From the NCBI GenBank assembly GCA_964495805.1, contig CAZBWV010000019.1:1-64000 (forward strand): a stretch of 64,000 nucleotides of DNA, written 5' to 3'. Origin of the DNA: JALXCH01 sp964495805. Its GTDB lineage: Bacteria; Calditrichota; Calditrichia; RBG-13-44-9. Position numbers and translations under genes: made by a program. The notes under the pieces were generated by a model that worked only from the letters and a program-made list of their open reading frames with translations, had not been told where the DNA came from and did no database searches. Shown here in pieces: positions 8,368-17,574 of this stretch. Position 1 is the first letter of the stretch. Every line of letters begins with the position of its first letter.

Positions 8368-9309
8368 TTAGATTTTTGATTTAAACGCTTCCAGAGAAGG
8401 GGTTGTCTTTGCTTCGTCAAGAAGCTGTTCCAGCTTTTCGACAGATTTTATTTTTCGTAGTGAACGAATCGTTTCCGGCTCAATCGTATTGAATTTCACT
8501 TCCAGCATACCTAAAATGGCCTTTATCAACACCTCCCGCTTCCCTTTTCGAATGCCTTTTTGAATCCCTTCTTTAAAACCTTTTTTCTCGGCCATGATTA
8601 AAAGGGACATTTTTTTCTCCTTTTCTATTTCAATAATTTCATCCACTAACTTTTGGTCCAGATCTTTCGGTAATTTCATAATCCATTCAATAAACCGAAA
8701 CATGGCCGAAATAGTTTCGTATTTCAGCCCTACATCGTACAATCGGATTAAAAATTGCTTCTTCCAGCGATAACGATCGGTAAAATCGCCTTCTGTTTCC
8801 AATGTTTTAAGATACGCCCGGACCCCTAAAGCAAATATATTTTTCTCCTCCCGAATCTCTTCTTCACGGGAAATATAATCAACGATTTTAACCAGAGGAA
8901 ACTCAAAAATGTGCCGAAAACCCCAACGTTGAATTTGAAACAGATTGGGACGATAAGAGGGATTTCGATCCGTTAACAGGGCAAGACTGATCACCTCCCG
9001 GCGGTAGGCATCATATATCCGATTGTTGTAAATGAACATCCGTTCGGCAAAATTTTTAATCTGATGTCCCTGGATTTCGATATGAATTAGCAACCACTTC
9101 TCTTTCCCATCTTTTAAAAATACCTGTACCAGTTTATCCACAATCTGACGACCGGTTCGGGACTCTTGTTGAATCTGCTGAAATTCTTTGTCCAGAAATT
9201 GATGGGGACGGGAAAAATCTATATCCCGGGCAATCTCCGGGAAGAAAAACTCCATAAACTCCCGGAATAAGCTGGTAATGACCTGTTTCCAGGCAGTATC
9301 TTCCCGCAT
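8368..9309 (-). CDS. Rpn-family putative nuclease / DUF4351-type transposase-like protein
   Basis: Protein of 313 residues resembling the Rpn (PD-(D/E)XK) recombination-promoting nuclease family. The core reads FLDKEFQQI ... DKLVQVFLKDGKEKWLLIHIEIQGH, giving the D...ExQ catalytic pattern of this superfamily. The C-terminal third has the charged, coiled-coil-like stretch with KGFKEGIQKGIRKGKREV repeats common in this family, which often occurs in many copies per genome. The ATG at 9309 matches the usual N-terminus; a TTG at 9360 preceded by AAGGAGAG (but about 14 bases away) is an alternative that adds 17 residues. No inverted repeats or target duplication were seen around it. Relatives promote RecA-independent recombination; the role here is unproven. 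Confidence 0.75.
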   Translation of the reverse strand: MREDTAWKQVITSLFREFMEFFFPEIARDIDFSRPHQFLDKEFQQIQQESRTGRQIVDKLVQVFLKDGKEKWLLIHIEIQGHQIKNFAERMFIYNNRIYDAYRREVISLALLTDRNPSYRPNLFQIQRWGFRHIFEFPLVKIVDYISREEEIREEKNIFALGVRAYLKTLETEGDFTDRYRWKKQFLIRLYDVGLKYETISAMFRFIEWIMKLPKDLDQKLVDEIIEIEKEKKMSLLIMAEKKGFKEGIQKGIRKGKREVLIKAILGMLEVKFNTIEPETIRSLRKIKSVEKLEQLLDEAKTTPSLEAFKSKI

Positions 9310-9636
9310 ATCGATGGGCAATTTTTTTAGAATATTAAAAAAAAGAGGGGAAAATTTCAAGAGAGAGAGAATCTCTCCTTAAAAAATGCCAAAAGACAAC
9401 ACGACGACAAAAAACGTTGCATTTCAGCGATCAGCCTTCGAATTCCGACAATTATTTAGCCGCCATTTTATTTTTCTGCGACATAGAGCACAATCATAAG
9501 CAATCCCATTTCACAAATTCATTCATTCCGTTCCAGTGAAAAAGCTTCGTACCCTGGCATCTCGCCATTTCAACAAATAAGTCATGGTTCCAAATAAAGT
9601 CGTTTTTGCATTCCGTCAATTTTTTTGGAGGCCTCT

Positions 9637-11532
9637 ATGAAATCCCGGTTCACATTCCATGCAAAAATCATCCTCACCGCATTACTCATCATCGGATTCT
9701 GGGAATTTGTTCTGGTTTCACCAACTTTTGCTCAGACGGAAAACCCGGAGTCTGCAAAAGGGAGCGGGAATTTTTCCTATCTTCAACCCCTGGACCCCAT
9801 TCCGGTAACTGCTACAACCGGAGAAAAACCACAGTCCAAAGTATGGTTTGCCCATAACCACTGGTGGACGGTAATGCCCTGTAGCGATGGGACGTTTCTC
9901 TGGAAGCTGGAGGGTATTACCTGGAATCGGCAATTGTATTTAATTGATTCCCACGGTGCCCATGCGGATGTGAAGGCGAAGGATAATCGGGCATATATTT
10001 TGCTCTTCCGCAGAAGCCAGAGTTATCTTGCGGTGCTGGAATATGTGGATAGTCTGGGCACCTACCGCTTCTGGTCTCAGAATCCTGCCCCGGTACCGCT
10101 TTCTCTGGACAGTTACGTGGAAACCGCCACCATCGACATTGATTCGCAACAGCGAATGTGGCTGGCATCCGACGCTTACACCGATATCAACGTCCGCTGG
10201 AGCGATCCGCCCTACACCACCTGGAACGGACCGTTTACGATTGCTGAGGAAGTAAGTGCGGAGGTTAATTCCGACGACATCTGTGCGGTGGTGGCTTTTG
10301 ACGGGAAAATCGGAGTGTTCTGGTCCGACCAGAACGATGAGCGGTTTGGATTTCGGTATCATGTGGACGGAGAAAGCCCTACCCACTGGTCCGGCAACGA
10401 AAAGCCCGCTTCCCAGTCGGCGCATTCCGTTGGCGGTGGCATGGCAGATGACCATATGAACATTGCCGTCGGTCCGGACGGAACACTTTACGTGGCCGTT
10501 AAAACCAGTTACGATACGCAGGGTTACCCCAAAATTGCGTTGCTGGTTCGGCGCACCGATGGCGACTGGGACGATCTGTACGAAGTGGATGAACGTGGCA
10601 CCCGCCCCATCGCCATTCTGGATGAGGCGAACGATAAGTTGACCGTCGTGTACACCGAAACCACCGGATACGACGATATTGTGTGCCGCCACACGTCACT
10701 GAATTCCATTTCATTTGGCTCCAAACAAACACTGATTTCAGGCTCTCACAACAATGCCACCAGTACCAAAGAACGGTTCCAGGAGCAAATTCTCATTCTT
10801 TCCACCAGTGGCGACAGTCAGCTGGATGGGGTAATTTGCTCCCGCGAACCTATACCCGAATGCTATGCCAATTTGCGAATTCAATTACAGGGAGCTTATG
10901 ATACTGCCGGAGATAGCATGAGAACCATCCTTCGGCAAATGGGTGGTCTGCCCAAAACTCAGCCATTTAACTGCACACCTTGGAATTATCCGGGAAGCGA
11001 ATCAGTGGACTCCGTACCCGAAGGTGTGGTGGATTGGGTGCTGGTGGAGGTGCGGCGGGATACCAGTGCCGCCTCACGCGTAGCCAGACGGGCAGCATTC
11101 CTGCGTAAAGACGGGCTTATCGTGGATGTGGAAACCGGTGGTCAGGTGCACTTCCCCGCCGTAGCGGAAGATGATTACTACGTGGTCATTCACCACCGCA
11201 ACCACCTGCCGGTGATGAGCAGCAGTGCCATCCATTTAGATGACGGAAGCAGCAGTTTGTACGATTTTACCTCTGACATGAACCGGGCTTACCAGCGAAC
11301 GGCAAATCCCATGGTGGAACTGGAAAGCGGTGTATTTGGCCTGATCGCCGGGGATGCGAATTCCGATGGCGTGGTGGATACCGACGACCGAACCATGGTG
11401 TGGATTTCCCAGAATGGAACCTCCTGGTCTTATGATAAATCCGGCGACTTAAACCTGGACGGTGCCATCGATGCGATCGATTACAATACATGCTGGTTGC
11501 CAAATCGCACCGCTGCCTCCCAGGTGCCCTGA
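9637..11532 (+). CDS. Secreted dockerin-type protein with propeller-like N-terminal region
   Basis: Exported protein of 631 residues. A signal peptide (about 1-33, ending near PTFAQ) is followed by a region with Trp/Tyr-rich repeats resembling a sialidase-like beta-propeller (about 60-390). A beta-rich segment follows (VDWVLVEVR ... VAEDDYYVVIHHRNHLPVM), and then two calcium-loop repeats, GDANSDGVVDTDD and GDLNLDGAIDAID, that form a dockerin type I-like domain at about 570-625. This tail architecture recurs in FCB-group surface proteins. The type A sorting tail found on the other secreted proteins here is absent. The start at 9637 follows TTGGAGG (9626-9632). Substrate or partner is unknown; no cohesin is visible in the window. 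Confidence 0.72.
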   Translation: MKSRFTFHAKIILTALLIIGFWEFVLVSPTFAQTENPESAKGSGNFSYLQPLDPIPVTATTGEKPQSKVWFAHNHWWTVMPCSDGTFLWKLEGITWNRQLYLIDSHGAHADVKAKDNRAYILLFRRSQSYLAVLEYVDSLGTYRFWSQNPAPVPLSLDSYVETATIDIDSQQRMWLASDAYTDINVRWSDPPYTTWNGPFTIAEEVSAEVNSDDICAVVAFDGKIGVFWSDQNDERFGFRYHVDGESPTHWSGNEKPASQSAHSVGGGMADDHMNIAVGPDGTLYVAVKTSYDTQGYPKIALLVRRTDGDWDDLYEVDERGTRPIAILDEANDKLTVVYTETTGYDDIVCRHTSLNSISFGSKQTLISGSHNNATSTKERFQEQILILSTSGDSQLDGVICSREPIPECYANLRIQLQGAYDTAGDSMRTILRQMGGLPKTQPFNCTPWNYPGSESVDSVPEGVVDWVLVEVRRDTSAASRVARRAAFLRKDGLIVDVETGGQVHFPAVAEDDYYVVIHHRNHLPVMSSSAIHLDDGSSSLYDFTSDMNRAYQRTANPMVELESGVFGLIAGDANSDGVVDTDDRTMVWISQNGTSWSYDKSGDLNLDGAIDAIDYNTCWLPNRTAASQVP

Positions 11533-11543
11533 AATAAAAATAG

Positions 11544-11576
11544 AGGAAAGCGGTTAGAAAACGGAGCGGTTTTCCT
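11544..11576 (+). terminator. Possible terminator after the dockerin gene
   Basis: AGGAAAGC (11544-11551) pairs with GTTTTCCT (11569-11576), with one G-T pair and a 17-base loop, 11 bases after the stop codon. It is followed only by TTGG rather than a T run, so it is a weak candidate. Confidence 0.3.
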
Positions 11577-11735
11577 TTGGGCAAATACAATTCTCCTGAT
11601 CGGAAATACCTGTGCCAACCGGATACCGGAACAAACACGCGGGTCGAATCTTCAAACCTCCTGATCGGGGAATCTGAAATCCCATGTAATCGATTAGATT
11701 CCGGGATGGAGATGGTAAACCCGGCTTAAATCCGC

Positions 11736-13262
11736 TTATTTCAATAAAACGATTTTTTGAATCCGGTTGGTGTAGGGAGAGAAAAAATGTACAAAATACA
11801 CTCCACTACTTACCTCCCGATTTTGGTCATCCCGGGCGTTCCATTTTAGTTGATGGGTACCTGCGGAAAGCCTTTGTTGCAAAAGTGTACGAACGATACG
11901 GCCGTGCACATCGAAAATGCGAATGGTTAAAGGGAGAGCCCGGGTTAGCCGGAAAGCAAAAGTAATTCGGGAGTTAAACGGGTTGGGATAAGGTGGTGCC
12001 AGCCATAATGTGGTGGGTATCGAAATCCCGTTTCGGGCTAACGAAAGCGGATCGCCGGTTAAAAAGGGCTGATAATCCACCAAACCGTATGCGGAATGAT
12101 CCGGATGGTGCACAATTCGCGCTTCGATACTATCCGGATCGTCCGTGCCCCACCAATTTCCCTCTGCCATAATGGGCAGTGGATTGTTATTGTACAGTTC
12201 GTATTTGCGGGAACCAATTCCGTTCCCCACAAAACGATTGCCCCCATCATCAGTGGTATCGGCATTGGACAAATCCCCCAACACCGGTTGGGCATTATTC
12301 ACAATAGCAACTCCATAAAAATGGCCCTGAATGGTGTTGCGACGGATGATGGGATGGTTGGAACCATTGCAGGCAATACCAAATCCAAAATAAACCGTAT
12401 CCGGATTAATGCTATTGTTCAACACCGTGTTGTGGTCAATAAGTGGGTTGGCACCGGCTTGATAGCATAAAATTCCGTAAGCACAGTTTTCGATATGATT
12501 GTTGCGAATAATTGCCTGGGAATTCCCCCAGATGACAATTCCACCGCTCTTGTCGTATCCCCCCATAATGGTATTTCCTTCGATGATTGGGGAATTATCT
12601 CCCTGCAAACCCACGGTGATGATGACGTAGGGGGATTGGTTTTCGAAATTGTTTTCTGCAAAATAGTTTCCGCGAATTGTGGGGGAGGAGCTCAGGGTCA
12701 TTTTCACTGTGTATCGGCGGTTATGGATGAACCGATTGGACTCAATCAGTGCCTGGGAACTGGTCAGATCGATGGCCGCATCCCCATTATCCCGGAACAG
12801 GGAGTGCCGGATGACCGGATGGGAATCGATGGCCCGAACTGCCCGTTCGGCAAATTCCACCCGACAAAATTCCATTCGGGAAGTGGTTGCACTACTCCGG
12901 AATTCTATTCCGGCATAATCGCCGTAGAATTGGTTCTGAGAAGTAAAATAAATGGAATCGCTCTGTGTCCCGACGGCAAGCAAAGTCCCTTCCACTTTCA
13001 GTTTTAAACTTCCGGAAGTACCGGCGAACAGCAGACTATCGCCGGGCAAAACGTGCAATGTATCGCCGGAATTCACCACCACGCTTTGCTGCACATGGAA
13101 GGTGTGCCCACCGCCAGTTACCGCTCCGTTACTGTGAAGCACCAGACTATCCAGCGTCCAGCAAACTCCCGTTCCCGGAGTGGTAAAGTCTGCCTGTAAA
13201 CCGCTTACAAATCCCCAGAATAAAAAAATCACCACACCCATTTTATTCCGGAACCGATTCAT
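11736..13262 (-). CDS. Secreted right-handed beta-helix protein with type A sorting tail
   Basis: Predicted exported protein of 508 residues. Signal peptide at about 1-25 (MNRFRNKMGVVIFLFWG, cleavage near LQA). Residues about 60-400 consist of parallel beta-helix repeats of the NosD/pectate-lyase-like type, e.g. VIRHSLFRDNGDAAIDL, LIESNRFIHNRRYTV, IIRNNHIENCAYGIL, LIDHNTVLNNS. The C-terminus carries YPNPFNSRITFAFRL ... VHGRIVRTLL ... SSGVYFVHF ... KIVLLK, the FlgD-like/type A sorting module. No catalytic residues can be assigned. It shares a 4-base TCAT stop/start overlap with the upstream membrane-protein gene, suggesting translational coupling. Confidence 0.82.
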   Translation of the reverse strand: MNRFRNKMGVVIFLFWGFVSGLQADFTTPGTGVCWTLDSLVLHSNGAVTGGGHTFHVQQSVVVNSGDTLHVLPGDSLLFAGTSGSLKLKVEGTLLAVGTQSDSIYFTSQNQFYGDYAGIEFRSSATTSRMEFCRVEFAERAVRAIDSHPVIRHSLFRDNGDAAIDLTSSQALIESNRFIHNRRYTVKMTLSSSPTIRGNYFAENNFENQSPYVIITVGLQGDNSPIIEGNTIMGGYDKSGGIVIWGNSQAIIRNNHIENCAYGILCYQAGANPLIDHNTVLNNSINPDTVYFGFGIACNGSNHPIIRRNTIQGHFYGVAIVNNAQPVLGDLSNADTTDDGGNRFVGNGIGSRKYELYNNNPLPIMAEGNWWGTDDPDSIEARIVHHPDHSAYGLVDYQPFLTGDPLSLARNGISIPTTLWLAPPYPNPFNSRITFAFRLTRALPLTIRIFDVHGRIVRTLLQQRLSAGTHQLKWNARDDQNREVSSGVYFVHFFSPYTNRIQKIVLLK

Positions 13263-13825
13263 GAACGGGTCTCCTCCAGTGTTGAGTTTTCCCCACCTTC
13301 ACCCACAGCCTCCCGGGCTAAATAGGGAATCTCGATTAACATATCCTGTCGGGGATAATTTAAAAGGATGGAATACAGCCCGACAATAAAATAGATGTTC
13401 ATGTTTCGGGAGACGAACGTGAGCCAATACTGGATAATTCCCATGAGAATCAGTGCAAAGCCCATCCACCAGACCACATTGAAGCGTTTGTCCAGTTCAC
13501 GTAAAAGGATACGAAGCAATTCCTTCGCATCGCTCCGGGAATGCTGACGATGTAATACTTCCAGTCTTTTCCGGAAATACTTGAGGGTAAAATATTTTCG
13601 TTTGTAGAAAAGAATTCCCATGGCCAATCCCAGCGCCACAACAAAAAAAACCTGATCGAATATTCGATACATGCGGGTGGGAATTTTCATCTCGGGGTGA
13701 AACTGAAGGTGGTGGTAAAAAGAAATTCCATATACAATCACACTTACCAGAAAAATGATCTGCCAGCGAAATCGAATTCGACGAATGAACTGCTCGATGA
13801 TTCCAGATAATCCGGTTGCCGCCAT
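13259..13825 (-). CDS. Membrane protein of unknown function (about four helices)
   Basis: Protein of 188 residues that I do not recognise. Two hydrophobic helices near 25-40 and 55-75 are followed by a basic cytoplasmic stretch rich in Arg/Lys (YKRKYFTLKYFRKRLEVLHRQH). Two more helices lie near 115-135 and 140-158 (WWMGFALILMGIIQYWLTF). No motif suggests an activity. The start at 13825 follows GGGAG at 8 bases. Its stop codon overlaps the start of the beta-helix protein gene by 4 bases, so the two are almost surely cotranscribed, perhaps with the preceding membrane-protein gene. Confidence 0.7.
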   Translation of the reverse strand: MAATGLSGIIEQFIRRIRFRWQIIFLVSVIVYGISFYHHLQFHPEMKIPTRMYRIFDQVFFVVALGLAMGILFYKRKYFTLKYFRKRLEVLHRQHSRSDAKELLRILLRELDKRFNVVWWMGFALILMGIIQYWLTFVSRNMNIYFIVGLYSILLNYPRQDMLIEIPYLAREAVGEGGENSTLEETRS

Positions 13826-13944
13826 GATTTTGCTCCCAATTATTGGATCGGATTTATTTACTGTTCTCTCCTAACATGACCATAAATTATAACAACGTAC
13901 TGAAAAAATGTCCACTAAAAAGTTTCCTGAATTCCGGGGAGGAG

Positions 13945-14004
13945 TTTCCGGCAGTGAGGAGGGCAAACCCGCCTCCACTGGCCCAAAAGTGACCCTGCCG
14001 GAAA
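13945..14004 (-). other. Nested inverted repeat after the DmsC-like gene
   Basis: TTTCCGGCAG (13945-13954) pairs perfectly with CTGCCGGAAA (13995-14004). Inside, CAGTGAGGAGG (13952-13962) can pair with CCTCCACTG (13972-13980) with a small bulge; the two pairings overlap at CAG and so compete. It begins 5 bases past the stop codon of the upstream gene. There is no T run on either side, so it is not a classical intrinsic terminator. Confidence 0.5.
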
Positions 14005-14009
14005 ACGGG

Positions 14010-14858
14010 TCAATTTCGGGATATATGGGAGGAGATGGGCTGGGCGGTGAGGAAGAAAAGAATGCGCTCGCTGAGTTCGCCCACCAGAATCATCACCGGT
14101 AGAGCTATAAGGGGGAGTGGGTGAATAAATAAATACCACACCAGATACACCAGCGGCATGATAATCCCAAAGATGAATCGCACGGCAAACAACATTAGAT
14201 GCGTCCCCAGCATCATTACCACCGCCTGGCGGGTCAGGACGGAAGTTCGGTTAAGATGCCGCAATCGGCTCCAGATGGTCAGAATTTCCATGACCAGTAC
14301 AATAAGCAGAATCCAGCACAGGGCATGCTGGAGAGATGGTTCCGAAAACGCCATCATCGATAGCGAAATGCCAATCGCGATCGCCCCCTGAACGAAGCTT
14401 CCCGCTGTGGTGGGATGGTACCAGGCCGGACGTTCCCGGTAAAATGCATACACCTGGGCACTGCGTAACAGAACGCCCAGCGCCAGCAGAAACAGGAAAA
14501 AGTGCAGTATCTCCAGGTGGAATCCCACCTGTTCTCCCAGCAAAATAAAAGTTTGACCGGCTACAAAGATTCCCAATCCCAGAAATTCCTCCCGAAAAGG
14601 AAAAGCCAGAGCTTCCGGAGAATGGCGATGTTGCCGGAAAAGCAAAAAGCCGACAATTAGCGTAACCAATCCCACCAACCAGAATCCGACAAACCACTTC
14701 TGGTAAATGAAAAAACGTGGCTGAAAAAGGGGTTCATCGAAAGTTAAAAAGGCAATAAGAAAAAAGGTGGCAAAACCACCCAGAATGGCCGTTTTGAAAA
14801 AAGCGAACAGAAGCCACGGGAGCTCACGGAAAGGCTGAAATGTACGCTGGTGGGCCAT
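14010..14858 (-). CDS. Polytopic membrane protein, possibly DmsC-like anchor
   Basis: Protein of 282 residues with about eight hydrophobic helices. The RPAWYHPTTAGSFVQGA segment and the C-terminal GELSERILFF helix resemble the membrane anchor subunits (DmsC/NrfD-like) of molybdopterin oxidoreductases, but the match is faint. No catalytic or iron-sulfur subunit gene lies beside it, which would be unusual for a working anchor. It could equally be an unrelated integral membrane protein. No ribosome site is visible before the ATG at 14858. It lies upstream of the 188-residue membrane protein gene, separated by about 184 bases that include a structured inverted repeat. Confidence 0.55.
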   Translation of the reverse strand: MAHQRTFQPFRELPWLLFAFFKTAILGGFATFFLIAFLTFDEPLFQPRFFIYQKWFVGFWLVGLVTLIVGFLLFRQHRHSPEALAFPFREEFLGLGIFVAGQTFILLGEQVGFHLEILHFFLFLLALGVLLRSAQVYAFYRERPAWYHPTTAGSFVQGAIAIGISLSMMAFSEPSLQHALCWILLIVLVMEILTIWSRLRHLNRTSVLTRQAVVMMLGTHLMLFAVRFIFGIIMPLVYLVWYLFIHPLPLIALPVMILVGELSERILFFLTAQPISSHISRN

Positions 14859-14931
14859 CGTTTTTTTATTTTTTTCGGTTGAATTCCACAGTTACTGGCA
14901 ATACTGTGGTGCTGTTCAATTCCAGGAACTG

Positions 14932-15570
14932 TTAGAACGGGCCTTTGCGGCGAAATAAGTTTTTGAAAAAGTCCTGACCAATTCCCCAGTGTCGGTAGCG
15001 CCGACGCAGGTAAAAATAACCCACCACCATGCCACCCAGATGGGCGACGTGGGCAATCCCATCCTGAGAATAAGCGGAAAGAAATTCCATGGCGCCAATA
15101 AAAATAGCCAGATATTTCATTTTAATGGGAAACAGAAAATACAGGTACACATACCGGTCCGGGAAGAAGAGCGCATAGGCGGCCAGAATTCCGTAGATGG
15201 CACCAGATGCACCAATGGTTGGCACCGGCGAACCCCAGTTAAACAGTGTGGTGGAAATACCCGCAGCGATTCCGGTAATAAAATAAAATTTCAGAAATTC
15301 CCGGGTACCCCAGGTGCGTTCCAGCTCCACCCCGAACATCCACAACGCAAACATGTTAAAGAAAAGGTGCCCGAATCCACCGTGCAGGAACATGTAGGTT
15401 ACCAGCTGCCACAAAAACAGTTTTTTTATCACAAATACCGGTACCAATCCGAAAAAGAACGGATTAAATAAACCCGGCGCCAGAATTTGAAACACAAACA
15501 CGGCAATGTTGGCAATGAGTAGATTTTTCACCCCGGGGGGCATCATGCTGTATCCGTAAGGGGAATACAT
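14932..15570 (-). CDS. Rhomboid family intramembrane serine protease
   Basis: Six-helix intramembrane protease of 212 residues. The catalytic dyad is visible as Ser122 in GASGAIYG and His177 in AHLGG; supporting residues are the HGGFGHLFFNM segment (His67-68, Asn72) that forms the oxyanion site and the GxxxG-like pair in the last helix. Length is normal for a bacterial rhomboid with no extra domain. Substrates are unknown. AAGGAA lies about 9 bases before the ATG. It is the last gene before a low-complexity intergenic stretch that separates it from proS. Confidence 0.92.
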   Translation of the reverse strand: MYSPYGYSMMPPGVKNLLIANIAVFVFQILAPGLFNPFFFGLVPVFVIKKLFLWQLVTYMFLHGGFGHLFFNMFALWMFGVELERTWGTREFLKFYFITGIAAGISTTLFNWGSPVPTIGASGAIYGILAAYALFFPDRYVYLYFLFPIKMKYLAIFIGAMEFLSAYSQDGIAHVAHLGGMVVGYFYLRRRYRHWGIGQDFFKNLFRRKGPF

Positions 15571-15584
15571 GGACGTTCCTTTTT

Positions 15585-15663
15585 TTTCTTAAAATGTAAA
15601 ATGGAAAATGAAAAATGCAAAGGGCAAATGTAAAATGTAAATGAAACAGACACGGAGAGAAAA
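15585..15663. repeat. Low-complexity AAAATG-type repeat tract
   Basis: About 75 bases made of imperfect units such as AAAATGTAAAATGGAAAATG. Tracts of this kind recur as dispersed intergenic repeats in genomes of this group. A related complementary type of tract (TTTTCAATTTTCAATGTTC) occurs at 20257-20280. No coding role is claimed. Confidence 0.5.
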
Positions 15664-15808
15664 TGAATAGAAACTTAAACAACGTGTTGCTGTACGCATT
15701 GCTGGATGAGGTCCGAACATCCGAACATTTTCGCACATATCGAATACCGAAGTCCGGTGAAGCAGGAACAACTGGCCGGTCATGGTGCGCTACACGCCGT
15801 GTCAAAAT

Positions 15809-15850
15809 CGGTCGGATGGGAAGGGACAGAAGTCACTTTCCATCCGACCG
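15809..15850 (-). terminator. Intrinsic terminator of proS
   Basis: An 11-base perfect inverted repeat, CGGTCGGATGG (15809-15819) and CCATCCGACCG (15840-15850), lies 13 bases past the proS stop. Read on the minus strand the stem is followed by ATTTTGA, a short T-rich stretch. Confidence 0.6.
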
Positions 15851-15863
15851 ACTGGCGCTCAAT

Positions 15864-17291
15864 TTAATAAGCCCGGGCAAAAATAACCCGACCTTCGGAG
15901 GGCTTGCCGCACACGATGCAGCGGCCCTTTTCTTCCTCCCGATCGAACGGGATATTGCGGATGGTTGCTTTGGTATCCTCTTTCACCTTCTCTTCGCACT
16001 CTGCGGAACCGCACCAGTGCGCTTCGATGAACCCACCCTTCTCCTCTAAAATCTTCTGAAATTCCCGATAATCGTCCGTGCGGTGAGTGTTCTCTTCCCG
16101 GAACTTCAGCGCTCGCTGGAACAGATCGTGCTGAATCTGATCCAGAACCTGCTGGATTTTCTCCATGAGCTCACCGGTTTTAGCCGGAATCTTCTCCCGG
16201 GTGTCCCGCCGCACCAGCATCACCTGGTCATTTTGCACATCCCTGGGACCAATCTCAATGCGTAACGGAACCCCCTGCAGTTCCCATTCCGCATACTTGT
16301 AACCCGGTTTGTACTGCTCCCGATCGTCCAGCTTAACCGAATAGTGCTGGCGAACGGACTGGTAAATTTTTTCCGTAAAGGCAAACACTTCCTGTTTGTT
16401 GGATTCCTTCCAGATGGGAATGATAACCAGCTGGGTGGAAGCCAGTTTAGGTGGAATGATAATTCCGTTATCGTCGCCGTGCACCATAATGAGTGCGCCT
16501 ATCAATCGGGTGCTGACACCCCAGCTGGTAGCGTACACATATTTCAACTCTCCGTCACGGTCCTGAAATTTTACATCGAACGCACGGGCAAAATTTTGCC
16601 CTAAATTGTGAGAGGTACCTGCCTGCAGAGCCTTACCGTCCTGCATCATCGCTTCGATGCTGTAAGTATGCACAGCACCGGCAAACTTCTCCGACTCGGT
16701 TTTGCGCCCGGTAATCACCGGAATCGCCATGTACTCTTCGGCAAATTTACGGTACAGTTCCAGAATCAGTTTGGCTTCCTGTTCGGCTTCTTCATAGGTG
16801 GCGTGAGCGGTGTGTCCTTCCTGCCACAGAAATTCCGTGGTACGCAGGAACAGTCTGGTGCGCATCTCCCACCGTACCACATTCGCCCATTGATTAATCA
16901 AGATGGGCAGATCGCGGTAGGACATAATCCATTTTTTGTACATACTCCAGATGATGGTTTCCGAAGTGGGGCGAACATAGAGCGGCTCTTCCAGCTTCTC
17001 ACCGCCACCATGGGTCACCACCGCGCATTCCGGCGCAAAACCTTCCACATGTTCCGCCTCTTTCTTCATGAAACTTTCCGGGATAAACATGGGAAAGTAG
17101 GCATTCACATGGCCGGTTTCCTTAAACATACCGTCCAATATCCGCTGTATCTGTTCCCAGATGGCATAACCATTGGGACGGATGACCATACAACCTTTCA
17201 CCGGAGAGTAATCCGCCAGTTTACCCTGAATAATCACATCGGTGTACCAGCGGCTGTAATCTTCGCTGCGCGGGGTAATTCGTTCTGCCAT
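15864..17291 (-). CDS. proS: Prolyl-tRNA synthetase, archaeal/eukaryotic type (ProS type 3)
   Basis: Class II aminoacyl-tRNA synthetase, 475 residues, charging tRNA-Pro in the cytosol. Motif 2 is seen as RPTSETIIW ... INQWANVVRWEMRTRLFLRTTEFLWQEGHTAH, diagnostic of ProS. The anticodon-binding domain occupies about 280-390. The C-terminal zinc-binding-like extension has CGSAEC ... CIVCGKPSEGRVIFARAY and ends in the Tyr typical of the short archaeal/eukaryotic form; the editing insertion of the E. coli form is absent. AAAGGAG precedes the ATG. A terminator hairpin lies just downstream. It is apparently the sole prolyl-tRNA synthetase in view. Confidence 0.95.
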   Translation of the reverse strand: MAERITPRSEDYSRWYTDVIIQGKLADYSPVKGCMVIRPNGYAIWEQIQRILDGMFKETGHVNAYFPMFIPESFMKKEAEHVEGFAPECAVVTHGGGEKLEEPLYVRPTSETIIWSMYKKWIMSYRDLPILINQWANVVRWEMRTRLFLRTTEFLWQEGHTAHATYEEAEQEAKLILELYRKFAEEYMAIPVITGRKTESEKFAGAVHTYSIEAMMQDGKALQAGTSHNLGQNFARAFDVKFQDRDGELKYVYATSWGVSTRLIGALIMVHGDDNGIIIPPKLASTQLVIIPIWKESNKQEVFAFTEKIYQSVRQHYSVKLDDREQYKPGYKYAEWELQGVPLRIEIGPRDVQNDQVMLVRRDTREKIPAKTGELMEKIQQVLDQIQHDLFQRALKFREENTHRTDDYREFQKILEEKGGFIEAHWCGSAECEEKVKEDTKATIRNIPFDREEEKGRCIVCGKPSEGRVIFARAY

Positions 17292-17574
17292 ACATAGACT
17301 CCTTTAATTCACTGAAAATTTTTGCGTTTCTGGTAAAAAATAAGTGGGCAAATTTAAGGGTTTCATCGGAGAAAATCAACGGAAGAATGGATATGCAGCA
17401 GAGCGACTAACGAAAGAAAGAACAGAGATAGGATGGTACAGAGGAAGGAAAGCCGCCGACAGGGATTTATCCCACCGGGCTGCACTTCAAATGGCCGATC
17501 CCCGACCGAAAAAATTCTATCTAAAATTATTCAGTTGGCAGCATCGCTTCCGGAAAACACACTTTTAAAATAGT

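Noticed and set aside
9361..9378. GA/CT dyad as a mobile-element end
   Set aside because: Simple-sequence repeat without a matching partner on the far side of the nuclease gene.
12495..13007. Antisense ORF over the beta-helix gene
   Set aside because: Repeated Gly/Thr-rich beta-helix codons leave open frames on the other strand; no ribosome site and no domain.
14010..14858. Confident assignment as DMSO reductase anchor
   Set aside because: Only weak motif similarity and no neighbouring catalytic or iron-sulfur subunit genes.
15663..16049. Rightward ORF of 128 codons
   Set aside because: Overlaps low-complexity sequence and the proS terminator, then runs antisense to proS; composition is typical of a shadow frame.
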